Shown here: positions 16,484-25,299 of the stretch, piece after piece | How the letters are laid out: each line of letters begins with the position of its first letter | Position numbering within the stretch: the first letter of the stretch is position 1 | Assembly (NCBI GenBank): GCA_963693285.1 | Contig: OY848928.1 | Coordinates: forward strand, 5,361,827 to 5,425,826 | DNA length: 64,000 nt | Source: Xestospongia muta | Lineage: Eukaryota; Porifera; Demospongiae; Haplosclerida; Petrosiidae | Reading direction: 5' to 3' | Translations under genes and position numbers: made by a program | Notes under the pieces: model-generated | What the model was told of the DNA's origin: nothing | The model's database searches: none | What the model saw: only the letters and a program-made list of their open reading frames with translations

Positions 16484-19400
16484 TCACTTAGTTATTTCAC
16501 TCTTACTATCACCTGCTCCATCACTCTCACTCCTAACGGAGATACGTCTTGGCAAGGTGGGACGTTGAGAGTCTGTTCTAGATGCAATTTTTCCAATCAG
16601 GTCATTGCAAGGGCATTGACCCTCTGAGACGGCTTTCACTTTAGTGATAAGATCATAAGTGATTTTATCACTCACTACCGAGTCATGTTTGTAGTCAGGA
16701 TGAGCATGTACAAACTGTCTTATCCAAGCAGCTGTGGTTGGTAATTCACCTGGATAAATGGATAGATAGATGAACAGACAGACAGGTGGATTGGCCATAC
16801 CAGAGGCTCGCTTTGCGATAAATCTTAGATACTGCAAGATAGTACATCTAGTATCGACATCAATGTCAATACTGTTTACATACATCCTGACCAGTGGAAT
16901 GATTCCAGGAAATTCATCCTAAAAACATGTGGACACAAATGGATTGAATATTAAATTTACTTTTCCATTGATAATTGTATCAATATTCATTAGAGTATAT
17001 TCATCATCATGAGAGCTCTGTTGTACAGCTGCTCTCTCTTTATCTTCGTCATCTTCTGGTAGCAAACTTTTACGAAAATAAAAGAGTTCACGATGAACAG
17101 CATTTCGTACTTGAGCTCTGTTCATATTTTCTTCCATCTTTTAATTGTTTATTATAGTGAATTGTTTGTATTTTGCAACAAATACTGACTTTTGATATTG
17201 GTATCAGAAAATTGAGTTTAAATGAGAGAATAGCTCGTGTCACAAGAACAATGAAAACAACAAAGGCGGCATTTTCAAAGTCTGTGATTTGTAGCTGCAG
17301 AGAGAGAGAGAGAGAGAGAGAAGCTATATCTTAGTACAATACAATGAAGATTATTACCTCCATTGGTCTAAATTCTACTCTCCATCCAATGGAAGAATTT
17401 GGTGGTGGTGGTTTAAATCTCATGCTTTGCCAATTAGTTGATTGAATATTCTGTTTAATGGAAGAATCAATCCATTACATTAGCTATATTGAAGTGACTA
17501 CCTCAAAATGATCGGAGTCATTCTCAACATCTTGTTCAAGTTTCTCAGCAAATAAAGAAATAGGATCACGAATAAACAAATGAGCAATATGCTTTGCTAA
17601 TATTTCATCAATACCTGTAATTATAAAGATCACATCAGCAGGTAATGTCAATGACAAATGTCGTAGTTACCATTTTCTCGTAGGGTTTGATATGCTTCCT
17701 CATTAATGGGTATATCTTTGTCATTATAGTCAGGATTAGCTAGATACATATCAATGGAGTCATATCGGGACTTTGGTATAACATGCTTATCATTCTTCAA
17801 TGGCTAGAGTGGAAGGAAGACATAATAAAACCATTAGTATACATAATTTCCAGACCCTGCTGTACTGGGTCTGGAGATGAAATGTTAATATACGAACCTC
17901 TAGTCCTCTTTCTTCTCGTGTTCTATCATCAACTGAGCCAACTATTGTCCCCCATCTACAATCAACGTCTGCCAAGTATCCTCGAAATATCGGAGAGGCA
18001 GCTGACAATGCTAACTAAGAGGAGATAAGTATATTAAATACAAGTCATGTGACATACCATTATGGGGCACATGACTGATAGCTGATCATAGAGATGACGA
18101 GACTCCTCGAGGTCACAGCCTTGAAAGGTAACCTGTTGATAAGACTTCATTAATTATGAACGTTATTATATACATGTTAATCCTCAGTCCTGTATTACTA
18201 ATCAATAGACTCATTCCAATACCTGTAAACATGAATATCCCATTCCAAACCCCAGACAATCCATAGACTCATTCCAATACCTGTAAACATGAACATCCCA
18301 TTCCAAACCCCATACAATCCATAGACTCATTCCAATACCCATAAACACAAATATCCTATTCCAAACCCCATACAATCCATAGACTCATTCCAATACCTGT
18401 AAACATGAACATCCCATTCCAAACCCCATACAATCCATATAGATATGATCAGGTTTTCCATTAATTTTAGCAGTGCCATCATCATTAGGAACTTGCTCAA
18501 TAAATGGCTTAGGAGTAGCGGTATCTTTGTATACTAGGGAGAGGTGAGAGAGAAACTAAGAGAAAAGCAGTAACACCTCTTACTTGGCATGTTCATTGCT
18601 ACTTTCTCTCCTCTTCTCTCTCTTACATTTCGTGTCAATGTTCTAATGAATCACAAACAGTAATCATTTTAATTTAAGGAATTGGATTACACAAATCTTG
18701 GATGTCCTGTCCAAATGGCTTCATCAGGAAAGAACAAAGATCTTGATGCTGATGAGTCAGGCTTGGGAACACACTGAGGTTCTGTAAACCCTGGACAACC
18801 CATTCTATACAATAATTTTATATCGGTTAAGATCTATTTATAGCCTTTGTGTGTCCCACCCAAGTCAGCCTAATCTATTCATTTTATCCAACATACCTAG
18901 GAAAAACAGTGAGGGAGAGAGGAAACGTTGGAGTTCCTTTTAACACCTCATACAGCATCTCACGTCTACCAACAACATAAGAGCATCTATTACAAGCCAA
19001 TCATTACCTGAGTTTCATATTAGCTTCTACCATATTGAAATCACCATAGCAACCACCATAAGGGCTAGCTCCAGGAGTCCCTTTATAAAAAAATCACACG
19101 TACATCTAATTACTCTTAATAATAAATTTATTGTGGAATGATAGTGGTCACTCAGTGGGTAAGAAATTCCACAACTAATACCACTTTTATACAGTCAGCA
19201 TCCTTAGTTGGTACATAATTGGTAGTATGCAATAACCAACTAATAAACAACACATACAACAACATGTAGGATATTATATTAGCATCCAAATAAGGGACAA
19301 GGCCATAATGTAATCCATTTTATTACTAGATATCACCCATTAGTAGAATATACAGCTGCACATACACATATATGACAAACTGACCTTCTATCATGTAGCT

Positions 19401-19986
19401 TGCATATTCTGGTCTCCATTTTGCAGCATGATTCCTAAATAGGTAATTCTATGTTAACAATTGTATAATAGTCTTACTGAGGGTCCTCTATTTCTGGCTT
19501 CTGCAGTGTTTCCAATAGACTTGGTCCTACAAGACTTAGTCGAGCTACTTGTTGAATATGATCTAATGTTATCAGATTATATTCCACCTGTAGAATGCAA
19601 TTTATTAGCTTGAATATGTATATATTAAATTCAAAATGTCTCCATGATTTGAAGCCTACATCTGACATGCATCCTTAATTCCAAGCATGCATCCATAAGT
19701 CAAAAACATGCATCCATAAGTTTAAACAGCATTCACCAGTCCAAGCATATGGTTATTGGTCTAGTTATGCAATCATTTCTGCATATGTTGGTGTTATTGG
19801 TGCATATAACACCACAGCCCTGCATCTATTACATACTTCATCTCCCCACTTGAGAGTGTCTCCTTTCCTGTCTTTTAGTTTGTGATAAATAGAAATAAAT
19901 TGAAGAATACCAGTCTTGTGCACAATCCAAGCATTTTTCTTGGTATCTGCCCAGGAGAGAGGCTTGCCTTCAGACAACAGGCCCAT
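16484..19986 (-). CDS. GCLC: Glutamate-cysteine ligase catalytic subunit
   Basis: Catalyses the ATP-dependent joining of glutamate and cysteine, the rate-limiting first step of glutathione synthesis, in the cytosol. The N-terminus [20 protein letters not shown] at 19986 and GDTLKWGDE are typical of animal GCLC. Internal exons give [55 protein letters not shown] and [14 protein letters not shown]. The C-terminus shows [14 protein letters not shown] and [14 protein letters not shown], also typical, with the stop at 16484. The exon ending ...GCSCLQ at 18397 is followed by three further copies of its own 3' end inside the intron (18181-18396). I see no modifier subunit in the window. Confidence 0.95.
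18197..18425 (-). repeat. 58-bp tandem repeat of an exon end plus splice donor (GCLC)
   Basis: Four head-to-tail units of exactly 58 bp. Each holds about 43 bp matching the 3' end of the GCLC exon (encoding [14 protein letters not shown]) and about 15 bp of the following intron (gtattggaatgagtc). The unit nearest the coding exon is the real junction, with the donor GT at 18396-18395. The others place candidate donors at about 18338, 18280 and 18222. The second unit has lost the CAG before the GT. Confidence 0.85.
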
Positions 19987-20079
19987 TTTTCTGATTTATT
20001 TGCTCGGAGGAGGGATTACCACGCCCTCCTAAATACCATTAAATCTAATATCATTTTTGTTTCCTTTAGCCACAGCTGT

Positions 20080-20151
20080 GGGGGTATAGCTCAGTGGTAG
20101 AGCATTCGACTGCAGATCGAGAGGTCCCCGGTTCAATCCCGGGTGCCCCCT
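20080..20151 (+). tRNA. tRNA-Cys (anticodon GCA)
   Basis: A 72-nt cloverleaf folds by eye. The acceptor stem is GGGGGTA with TGCCCCC, the D stem GCTC/GAGC, the anticodon stem TTCGA/TCGAG around the loop CTGCAGA (anticodon GCA), and the T stem CCCGG/CCGGG around TTCAATC. Discriminator base is T, as expected for tRNA-Cys. Internal A box (TAGCTCAGTGGT) and B box (GGTTCAATCCC) are present. A T-rich stretch with TTTT about 9 bp downstream can act as the Pol III terminator. There is no intron. It lies between the divergent-side start of GCLC and the 3' end of the GRIP gene. Confidence 0.97.
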
Positions 20152-20218
20152 CCATTTCCCTTTTGTTTTAAATTTGCTATTTTCAAAATATGTCATTATA
20201 AATTTTTTGTTACAGATT

Positions 20219-21276
20219 TCATGTCAAAACAATAGCAGTGCTACGACCTCCATAACTGCTTCGTCCTTTTTTCTCTTGGACTTTAGCGTATACAGTTTTC
20301 CTTTCTTGTGGTGTAAAGTTTAAAATTGACACAATAGCTCTTAAATGCTCTTCAGCGTGTGAATCAGTTAACAAATGATACACAGCTTGCTTTAAGAAAC
20401 TCAACTGAGCATCATCAACATCAGGTATAGTACCAGATATCTCTTTTCCTTTGCTTTTTGGCATTTTCTGTCTTGCTTCAATTAATTGACTTGTCAACTG
20501 TTCAACCTCTTTGCATTTCTTGGTGTAAAGCTCTCCAAAGCGTTTTTCCTGCTCCACAGATTGGCTACGTTCTTCTAGTAATACTGCCTCTAAATGATCT
20601 GCTCGCTGTTGGTATTCTCTTAAAGAGAGTTGCCATTGTTCCAATGCATTCTCCAGTTCTAGTGCTTGACGATGACTTTCATCAAGTGATTGTGCTAGCT
20701 TTGTTTTACTGGCCACTTCTTTAACAGTTTGTTGCTTGTAATGATCAACACTTTTCTTTAGCTGAGCAATCTCTTTGTCTCTCTCAGCAAGCAACTCGTG
20801 TGATTCCTGAAATAGTATCAGTACATACATAATGGTATGCATACAACGTGTGAGGTACTTTTAATGCAGTTTCCAATTCACATATTGTGACCCTCATCAT
20901 TTTAGTCAAGCTCTTTTTCTTTCCTTTTTTTTCTTCATCATCATCTTTTGTTTCTTCCACTTCAATATCTCCACCTTCACATACTAACTCGGACTGATTT
21001 GCCATTTGATGTTGCCCTTTAATATTTGTCTGTGAAAATTTGATAAAATGAGCTATTTGTACTGCATTGTAAAACTACTATATAGAGGAGATCTAGTTTC
21101 GAATTATATTGTCTAGTACCACCCACTACTTCAGTCAGCCAGATTTTAATAGCTTATATGGTACTATAGAACTTCGGCAGCTATTGAAGACAGAATCAAA
21201 TAAAACTGACCTCTTTCTCATTTTTATGTGTCGCTGTAGAGAGAGCTTCTAAGCTTTCTGTATCACTGGATGCCAT
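20219..21276 (-). CDS. GRIP-domain coiled-coil protein (short golgin)
   Basis: Likely a trans-Golgi tethering protein recruited by the Arl1 GTPase through a C-terminal GRIP domain. Exon 1 starts at 21276 (MASSDTESLEALSTATHKNE) and joins exon 2 in frame at TNIKGQHQMANQSELVCEGG. An acidic/basic stretch is followed by a long coiled coil (SHELLAERDKEIAQLKKSV onward). The C-terminus QLSFLKQAVYHLLTDSHAEE and AIVSILNFTPQERKTVY fits the GRIP fold. The total is about 280 aa, short for a golgin; GCC1 or golgin-97 relatives are the nearest types I can suggest. The Tyr that normally precedes Leu-Lys at the GRIP start is Phe here. Confidence 0.75.
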
Positions 21277-21498
21277 TTGATTTTGTAAGTGAGCTCCACC
21301 CAAAAATTTGACTATTAAATTCATGAGTTGCCAAAAGGAAAGTTCTGATTACACAAGTGAACTTAAACATATTGTAAAGGCAATATTTTGAAATAAATAT
21401 CTCCCACAATACTAAATGAGATGGGATCTCTATGTGTAGAGCTGTTGGAACTGAACCACAGTTAATACAGAATAAAATTCATATAATTATAAAATAAA

Positions 21499-22647
21499 CT
21501 AAATGGGAGGAGACATTGTTGGATGATCACGACCAAAGACTTTAAGACTCTTGAGATGAGGGTGTTTCTCGGTGATAGATACGATAATATCAGTAAAAGT
21601 GTTAGTAAAATTAGGTAAACGTATATGAAACTCTCTCAATTCACAACATTGATTAGTAATAACTTGAGCAACTGTTTCAACAAAAATTGTTATCAGAGCA
21701 GGATTCTTGATGTATTTACTGGAAACAACAGACAAATCTATTGTCTTTAGTGATCCATTAGCTGATATGATACTCAAGATAAATTCTAACAAGTCTATGT
21801 GTGAACTAGTTAAATGAGGCCAATTCTCTAATTGCATGTACAGTACAGAGCTAAGTGAGTTTCTTAGAAGTAACAGCTCTGGTTTGCTAGCAGGTTTAAA
21901 GTCAATACAGTTATTGCCAATGTTGATGTTCAAAAGTAATATTGGGGATCTGAAATTGAAGTAATAGAGAAGGCAATGGAGGGCATATAAGAAATCTAAT
22001 CGATGACATTGTATCATCTTATGACAGTCCAGATGTCTCATTGGTATGTACTGGCAACAGTAACCACAACTTGCTGTTATATTGAAGCAGATACCAGTAA
22101 AGATTCTTTGACCATTACATCCGAGAATGTTAGACAAACTGGTAGGACACTCACTGACAGTATTACCTGAAAATTTATACCGTGGGAATAAAGTAGAATT
22201 GTAAGTAGATTGTAACAGTGACAGGATTTTTGATTGTCTGTTGCTATAGCAACATTGAAGTGGATACACAGATGTGTAATAGGATGAAATCTGTTGAAAT
22301 GTTGTGATGTGAACAATATACATTTGAAACAATGTCTTCCATGATAAGCAAAGTTGAAGAGAGGAGACTATTGCTTGTATTATACTGCAAAACTCTTCAG
22401 TATTACTAGAACACCTTGACCAGTATATCTCTCTCCATATCTCTTCCATATCAATGTCATTAGCTACTTGTGTTTTCTCTAGTTTGTGGACATCCACTGA
22501 AGGAAGATTAAGGAGGAGTTCATAACGAATAGCTCGTGGTAAGAGACCTAACATTCGTATAGGAATCTCTTCCAAGTGACCTACCAAATATAATAGACAC
22601 TGGTCCCTCAAAGAAATGAGAGTAGTGAGTGAACAAGGGCCTTCCAT
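21499..22647 (-). CDS. VHL-box protein, paralog 1 (shorter), intronless
   Basis: Single exon, 382 aa, starting MEGPCSLTTLISLRDQCLLY. SLRDQCLLYL matches the Elongin BC-box pattern (S/T/P)-L-x3-C-x3-(A/I/L/V). LPRAIRYEL, a little downstream, matches the Cul2-box pattern (hydrophobic-P-x2-hydrophobic-x3-hydrophobic). The rest is leucine-rich without clean LRR periodicity, with a conserved Cys cluster (GICFNITASCGYC). It would be expected to act as a substrate receptor of a Cullin-2/Elongin B/C ubiquitin ligase, like LRRC41, ZYG11 or LRR1. That role is inferred from the motifs. It lacks about 170 C-terminal residues present in its neighbour, so it may be a truncated duplicate. Confidence 0.6.
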   Translation of the reverse strand: MEGPCSLTTLISLRDQCLLYLVGHLEEIPIRMLGLLPRAIRYELLLNLPSVDVHKLEKTQVANDIDMEEIWREIYWSRCSSNTEEFCSIIQAIVSSLQLCLSWKTLFQMYIVHITTFQQISSYYTSVYPLQCCYSNRQSKILSLLQSTYNSTLFPRYKFSGNTVSECPTSLSNILGCNGQRIFTGICFNITASCGYCCQYIPMRHLDCHKMIQCHRLDFLYALHCLLYYFNFRSPILLLNINIGNNCIDFKPASKPELLLLRNSLSSVLYMQLENWPHLTSSHIDLLEFILSIISANGSLKTIDLSVVSSKYIKNPALITIFVETVAQVITNQCCELREFHIRLPNFTNTFTDIIVSITEKHPHLKSLKVFGRDHPTMSPPI

Positions 22648-22762
22648 CTGTTAATTGCAGTCAGGTATGTTGAATGGTATCATCCCACCAACATACACAT
22701 CATATGGATTCATATTACTAATACTACATACATACATACATATTATAATTTAAGACAAATTG

Positions 22763-24421
22763 TCATTCCACTGAGGCAGTAACAGGATCTAACAAAGTAT
22801 CATCTATTTCATAATCACAAGGTAGAAACAACCGAGATAATTTACAACATCGTTCAGCAATCCAAACAGAACGTAAAATTTTAAGAAAAGAGGAGTCAAT
22901 TTGACACAGAGATAGATCAAGTGTCAATACAGATAACACATCTGGAGAGAGAGTGGAGAGAGATAGAAAGAGAGCCTTCAATGGGAAACCTGTATGGATA
23001 TTAAGCCCTTCAAAAGCTATTACCACTCCATCTTGATTTAGTGTGTGTTTAATGATAAAATGTGGAACACGATACAACTGCTGTGTTCTCTCAACAACTT
23101 CAGGATAATCAGATTTATAAAATGTTTGATGGAAAGCGACGGCATTTAATTGAAACATGGTAGAAGGACTTGTGCTACGAAAGATATAAGGAACAACAAT
23201 GTCCATAGATTCAATTTGAAGATCACAGTTTGTGAAAGTGAGAGAGACAAATGTAGATTTCTGATATAATTGAAGTAATTCAGTGATAGATGGTATATAA
23301 TAAACTGAATGCTGAGCGCCAGAGCTAGGCAGCAGCTGTTGCATTTGCAAAGTTTTTAATTGTGGCAATGCATTTGCTATTTTTTTGATACCCTCTATAA
23401 ACATTAGATCAAATCGTAATTCTTGAAGACAACAAAGGGATTGATTTGTAATAATTCTTTTGGAAACGTCTTCAAAAAAATCCAATTTCTTTGGAACAGG
23501 TCCACTTGAGTATCTAATATCAGTTCTAACTTCTAAGACTTTTGCTGTATCATTGCTTAAAAAGATATCATCAAGAAGATTGATAACAGAAGTTGTATAC
23601 TGATATTGTTGGTCAGTATCTAAGCGTACAAACTGAACTTGGTCAAGAATCTGTCTGAAGTAGTCTTGTTCGTTGATAGCATGTCCGAAATACCCCATCT
23701 TTAAAACATTAACGTTTAAAAGAAGTATTGAGGGTTTGAAGTTGAACAGAACATAAAGGTACTTTATAATGTGCAATATATTTATGTAAGGTGTCATAAT
23801 ATCTATACCTTCTACTGGTTTTCTAAAGGGCAGATAATGACGACAATATTGACAGTTTACTGTAGTATTGAAACATGTACCAGTAAAAGGAATCTGCAGA
23901 GTTTCTTGCAAACTCGACGTCTTTGTGGGAAACAAACTTGAATTAAAGACAGTGAAAAGCAAAGCTTTTAGCTGTATAGGGCAAGAACACAGAAGCCATT
24001 CTATATTAAAGTATGTGGCTGTATGTAAAATATAAAGCAAAAAAACAGCCTTCCAATTTAACCTGCGTTCAATTGACAAGTCAGAGAATATTTCATGCAA
24101 TTTAGTATTAAACTCTTGAGAGTAACGATCAGGACATCTTGACCAGTATATATCTCTCCATACCTCTTCCATATCAATGTCATTAGCTATTTGTGTTTCC
24201 TCTAGTTTGTGGACATCCACTGGAGGGAGATTAAGGAGGAGTTCATGACGAATAGCTCGTGGTAAGAGACCTAACATTTGTATAGGAATCTCTTCCAAGT
24301 GACCTACCAAATATAACAGACACTGGTCTCTCAGAGGTAGGGCTCTGGAAAGACTATTTCCAGACTCTTTTGATCTAGTCAGGCTTAGGGAAGTAAGCGA
24401 ACCTAGTCGAATATCCATCAC
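22763..24421 (-). CDS. VHL-box protein, paralog 2 (full length), intronless
   Basis: Single exon, 552 aa. After a variable start (MMDIRLGSLTSLSLTRSKES) it repeats the neighbour's N-terminal module: PLRDQCLLYL fits the Elongin BC box and LPRAIRHEL fits the Cul2 box, followed by PVDVHKLEETQIANDIDMEE. A Cys cluster (GTCFNTTVNCQYCRHYLPFR) and ILLLNVNV segment are shared. The C-terminal half has LRR-like leucine spacing (LSVLTLDLSLCQIDSSFLKI). It is a probable substrate receptor for a Cul2-Elongin ligase, by motif inference only. Near-identity in the first 90 residues against strong divergence later suggests a conserved adaptor end and a diversifying recognition end. Confidence 0.65.
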   Translation of the reverse strand: MMDIRLGSLTSLSLTRSKESGNSLSRALPLRDQCLLYLVGHLEEIPIQMLGLLPRAIRHELLLNLPPVDVHKLEETQIANDIDMEEVWRDIYWSRCPDRYSQEFNTKLHEIFSDLSIERRLNWKAVFLLYILHTATYFNIEWLLCSCPIQLKALLFTVFNSSLFPTKTSSLQETLQIPFTGTCFNTTVNCQYCRHYLPFRKPVEGIDIMTPYINILHIIKYLYVLFNFKPSILLLNVNVLKMGYFGHAINEQDYFRQILDQVQFVRLDTDQQYQYTTSVINLLDDIFLSNDTAKVLEVRTDIRYSSGPVPKKLDFFEDVSKRIITNQSLCCLQELRFDLMFIEGIKKIANALPQLKTLQMQQLLPSSGAQHSVYYIPSITELLQLYQKSTFVSLTFTNCDLQIESMDIVVPYIFRSTSPSTMFQLNAVAFHQTFYKSDYPEVVERTQQLYRVPHFIIKHTLNQDGVVIAFEGLNIHTGFPLKALFLSLSTLSPDVLSVLTLDLSLCQIDSSFLKILRSVWIAERCCKLSRLFLPCDYEIDDTLLDPVTASVE

Positions 24422-24573
24422 CCTCTGGTCCTACTGGGTGGAGCAATTAATTAATAGAAAATCTGTACATCAATTGTGTTAATTTTGTTATTTGCAATAA
24501 TATTTTTTGGTAATGAGAACAGTGAAATTAGTGGGCTTTGGAACAGTTCTCTTAAAGGACCACTCTTCCCTCT

Positions 24574-25077
24574 CTAATCGAACAAACCTACAGTACAAGT
24601 CAACACATCAGGTTAATGACAAACTTAACAAAGCATACCAAATCCCATGTCATCATCGGACTCGCTGTCTTCATCCTTCTTGTCATCTTTCTTATCCTCG
24701 GCAGGTGCTGTTTCATCTCCTCCTTCGCCACCACTGCCTCCACCAGCAGTAGGAGCTGCAACAGCTCCAGCAGCTGCTCCTGACCCAACATTACAGATAA
24801 GGGCTCCTACATCTTTACCTATAAACAACAAATGGTGAATTGTCTCGTGATTACGACAGAATTTGAGAAATTACCTTCTAATGCTCTAGCGAATAAGCTA
24901 GGCCAGATGGGTTCACAATTCACCTTGGCTGCCTTGATTAGCGTGGTTATCCTGTCAGCCTACAATACAGAAAAGCCCACTAATTCATAATACCACATAT
25001 GAACTTACAGTAATGGCTAAATCAGCATCGTGAAGTATGAGAGCACTATAAACACAAGCTAACTCAGAGGAAGACAT
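24574..25077 (-). CDS. RPLP1: 60S acidic ribosomal protein P1
   Basis: Ribosomal lateral stalk protein that recruits translation GTPases. Exon 1 from 25077 reads MSSSELACVYSALILHDADL. Exon 2 includes CEPIWPSLFARALEG. Exon 3 has KDVGALICNVGSGAAAG, a Gly/Ala hinge and an acidic tail ESDDDMGFG. Read straight through, exon 3 would end in GMLC. Splicing a 51-bp intron (24588-24638, G|gtatgc to ctgtag|G) to a 14-nt terminal exon at 24574-24587 restores the conserved end GFGLFD followed by TAG. I therefore take the spliced form as the real one. Confidence 0.95.
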
Positions 25078-25247
25078 CTTTAGTAGTAGTTGTTTGATAA
25101 AATAAAACTCAGTGGAAAGGTGTAAGTCGCCAAATAGGCCTTAGCATAAGAACAAACACTTCACCACCAATACAATTAGTTCCTGATATTGCACAAGATG
25201 GAGAAAGCGACCATGTGTTCGCTAGTAACCACGCCCATTTATCCTAC

Positions 25248-25259
25248 TGCGCATGCGCA
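25248..25259. promoter_or_regulatory. Perfect NRF1-type palindrome upstream of RPLP1
   Basis: TGCGCATGCGCA matches the NRF1 (alpha-Pal) consensus YGCGCAYGCGCR exactly. It stands out in AT-rich DNA, 171 bp upstream of the RPLP1 start and just past the DUS3L stop. Confidence 0.55.
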
Positions 25260-25299
25260 AACTATGTAGGTAATGTTAATTAATTTTGTTAATTACTGG

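Noticed and set aside
20458..20724. Plus-strand hydrophobic open frame of 88 codons
   Set aside because: Antisense shadow of the coiled-coil region of the GRIP gene.
24600..24838. Alternative open frames over the RPLP1 hinge
   Set aside because: Low-complexity Gly/Ala/acidic coding sequence is open in several frames; RPLP1 is the true one.
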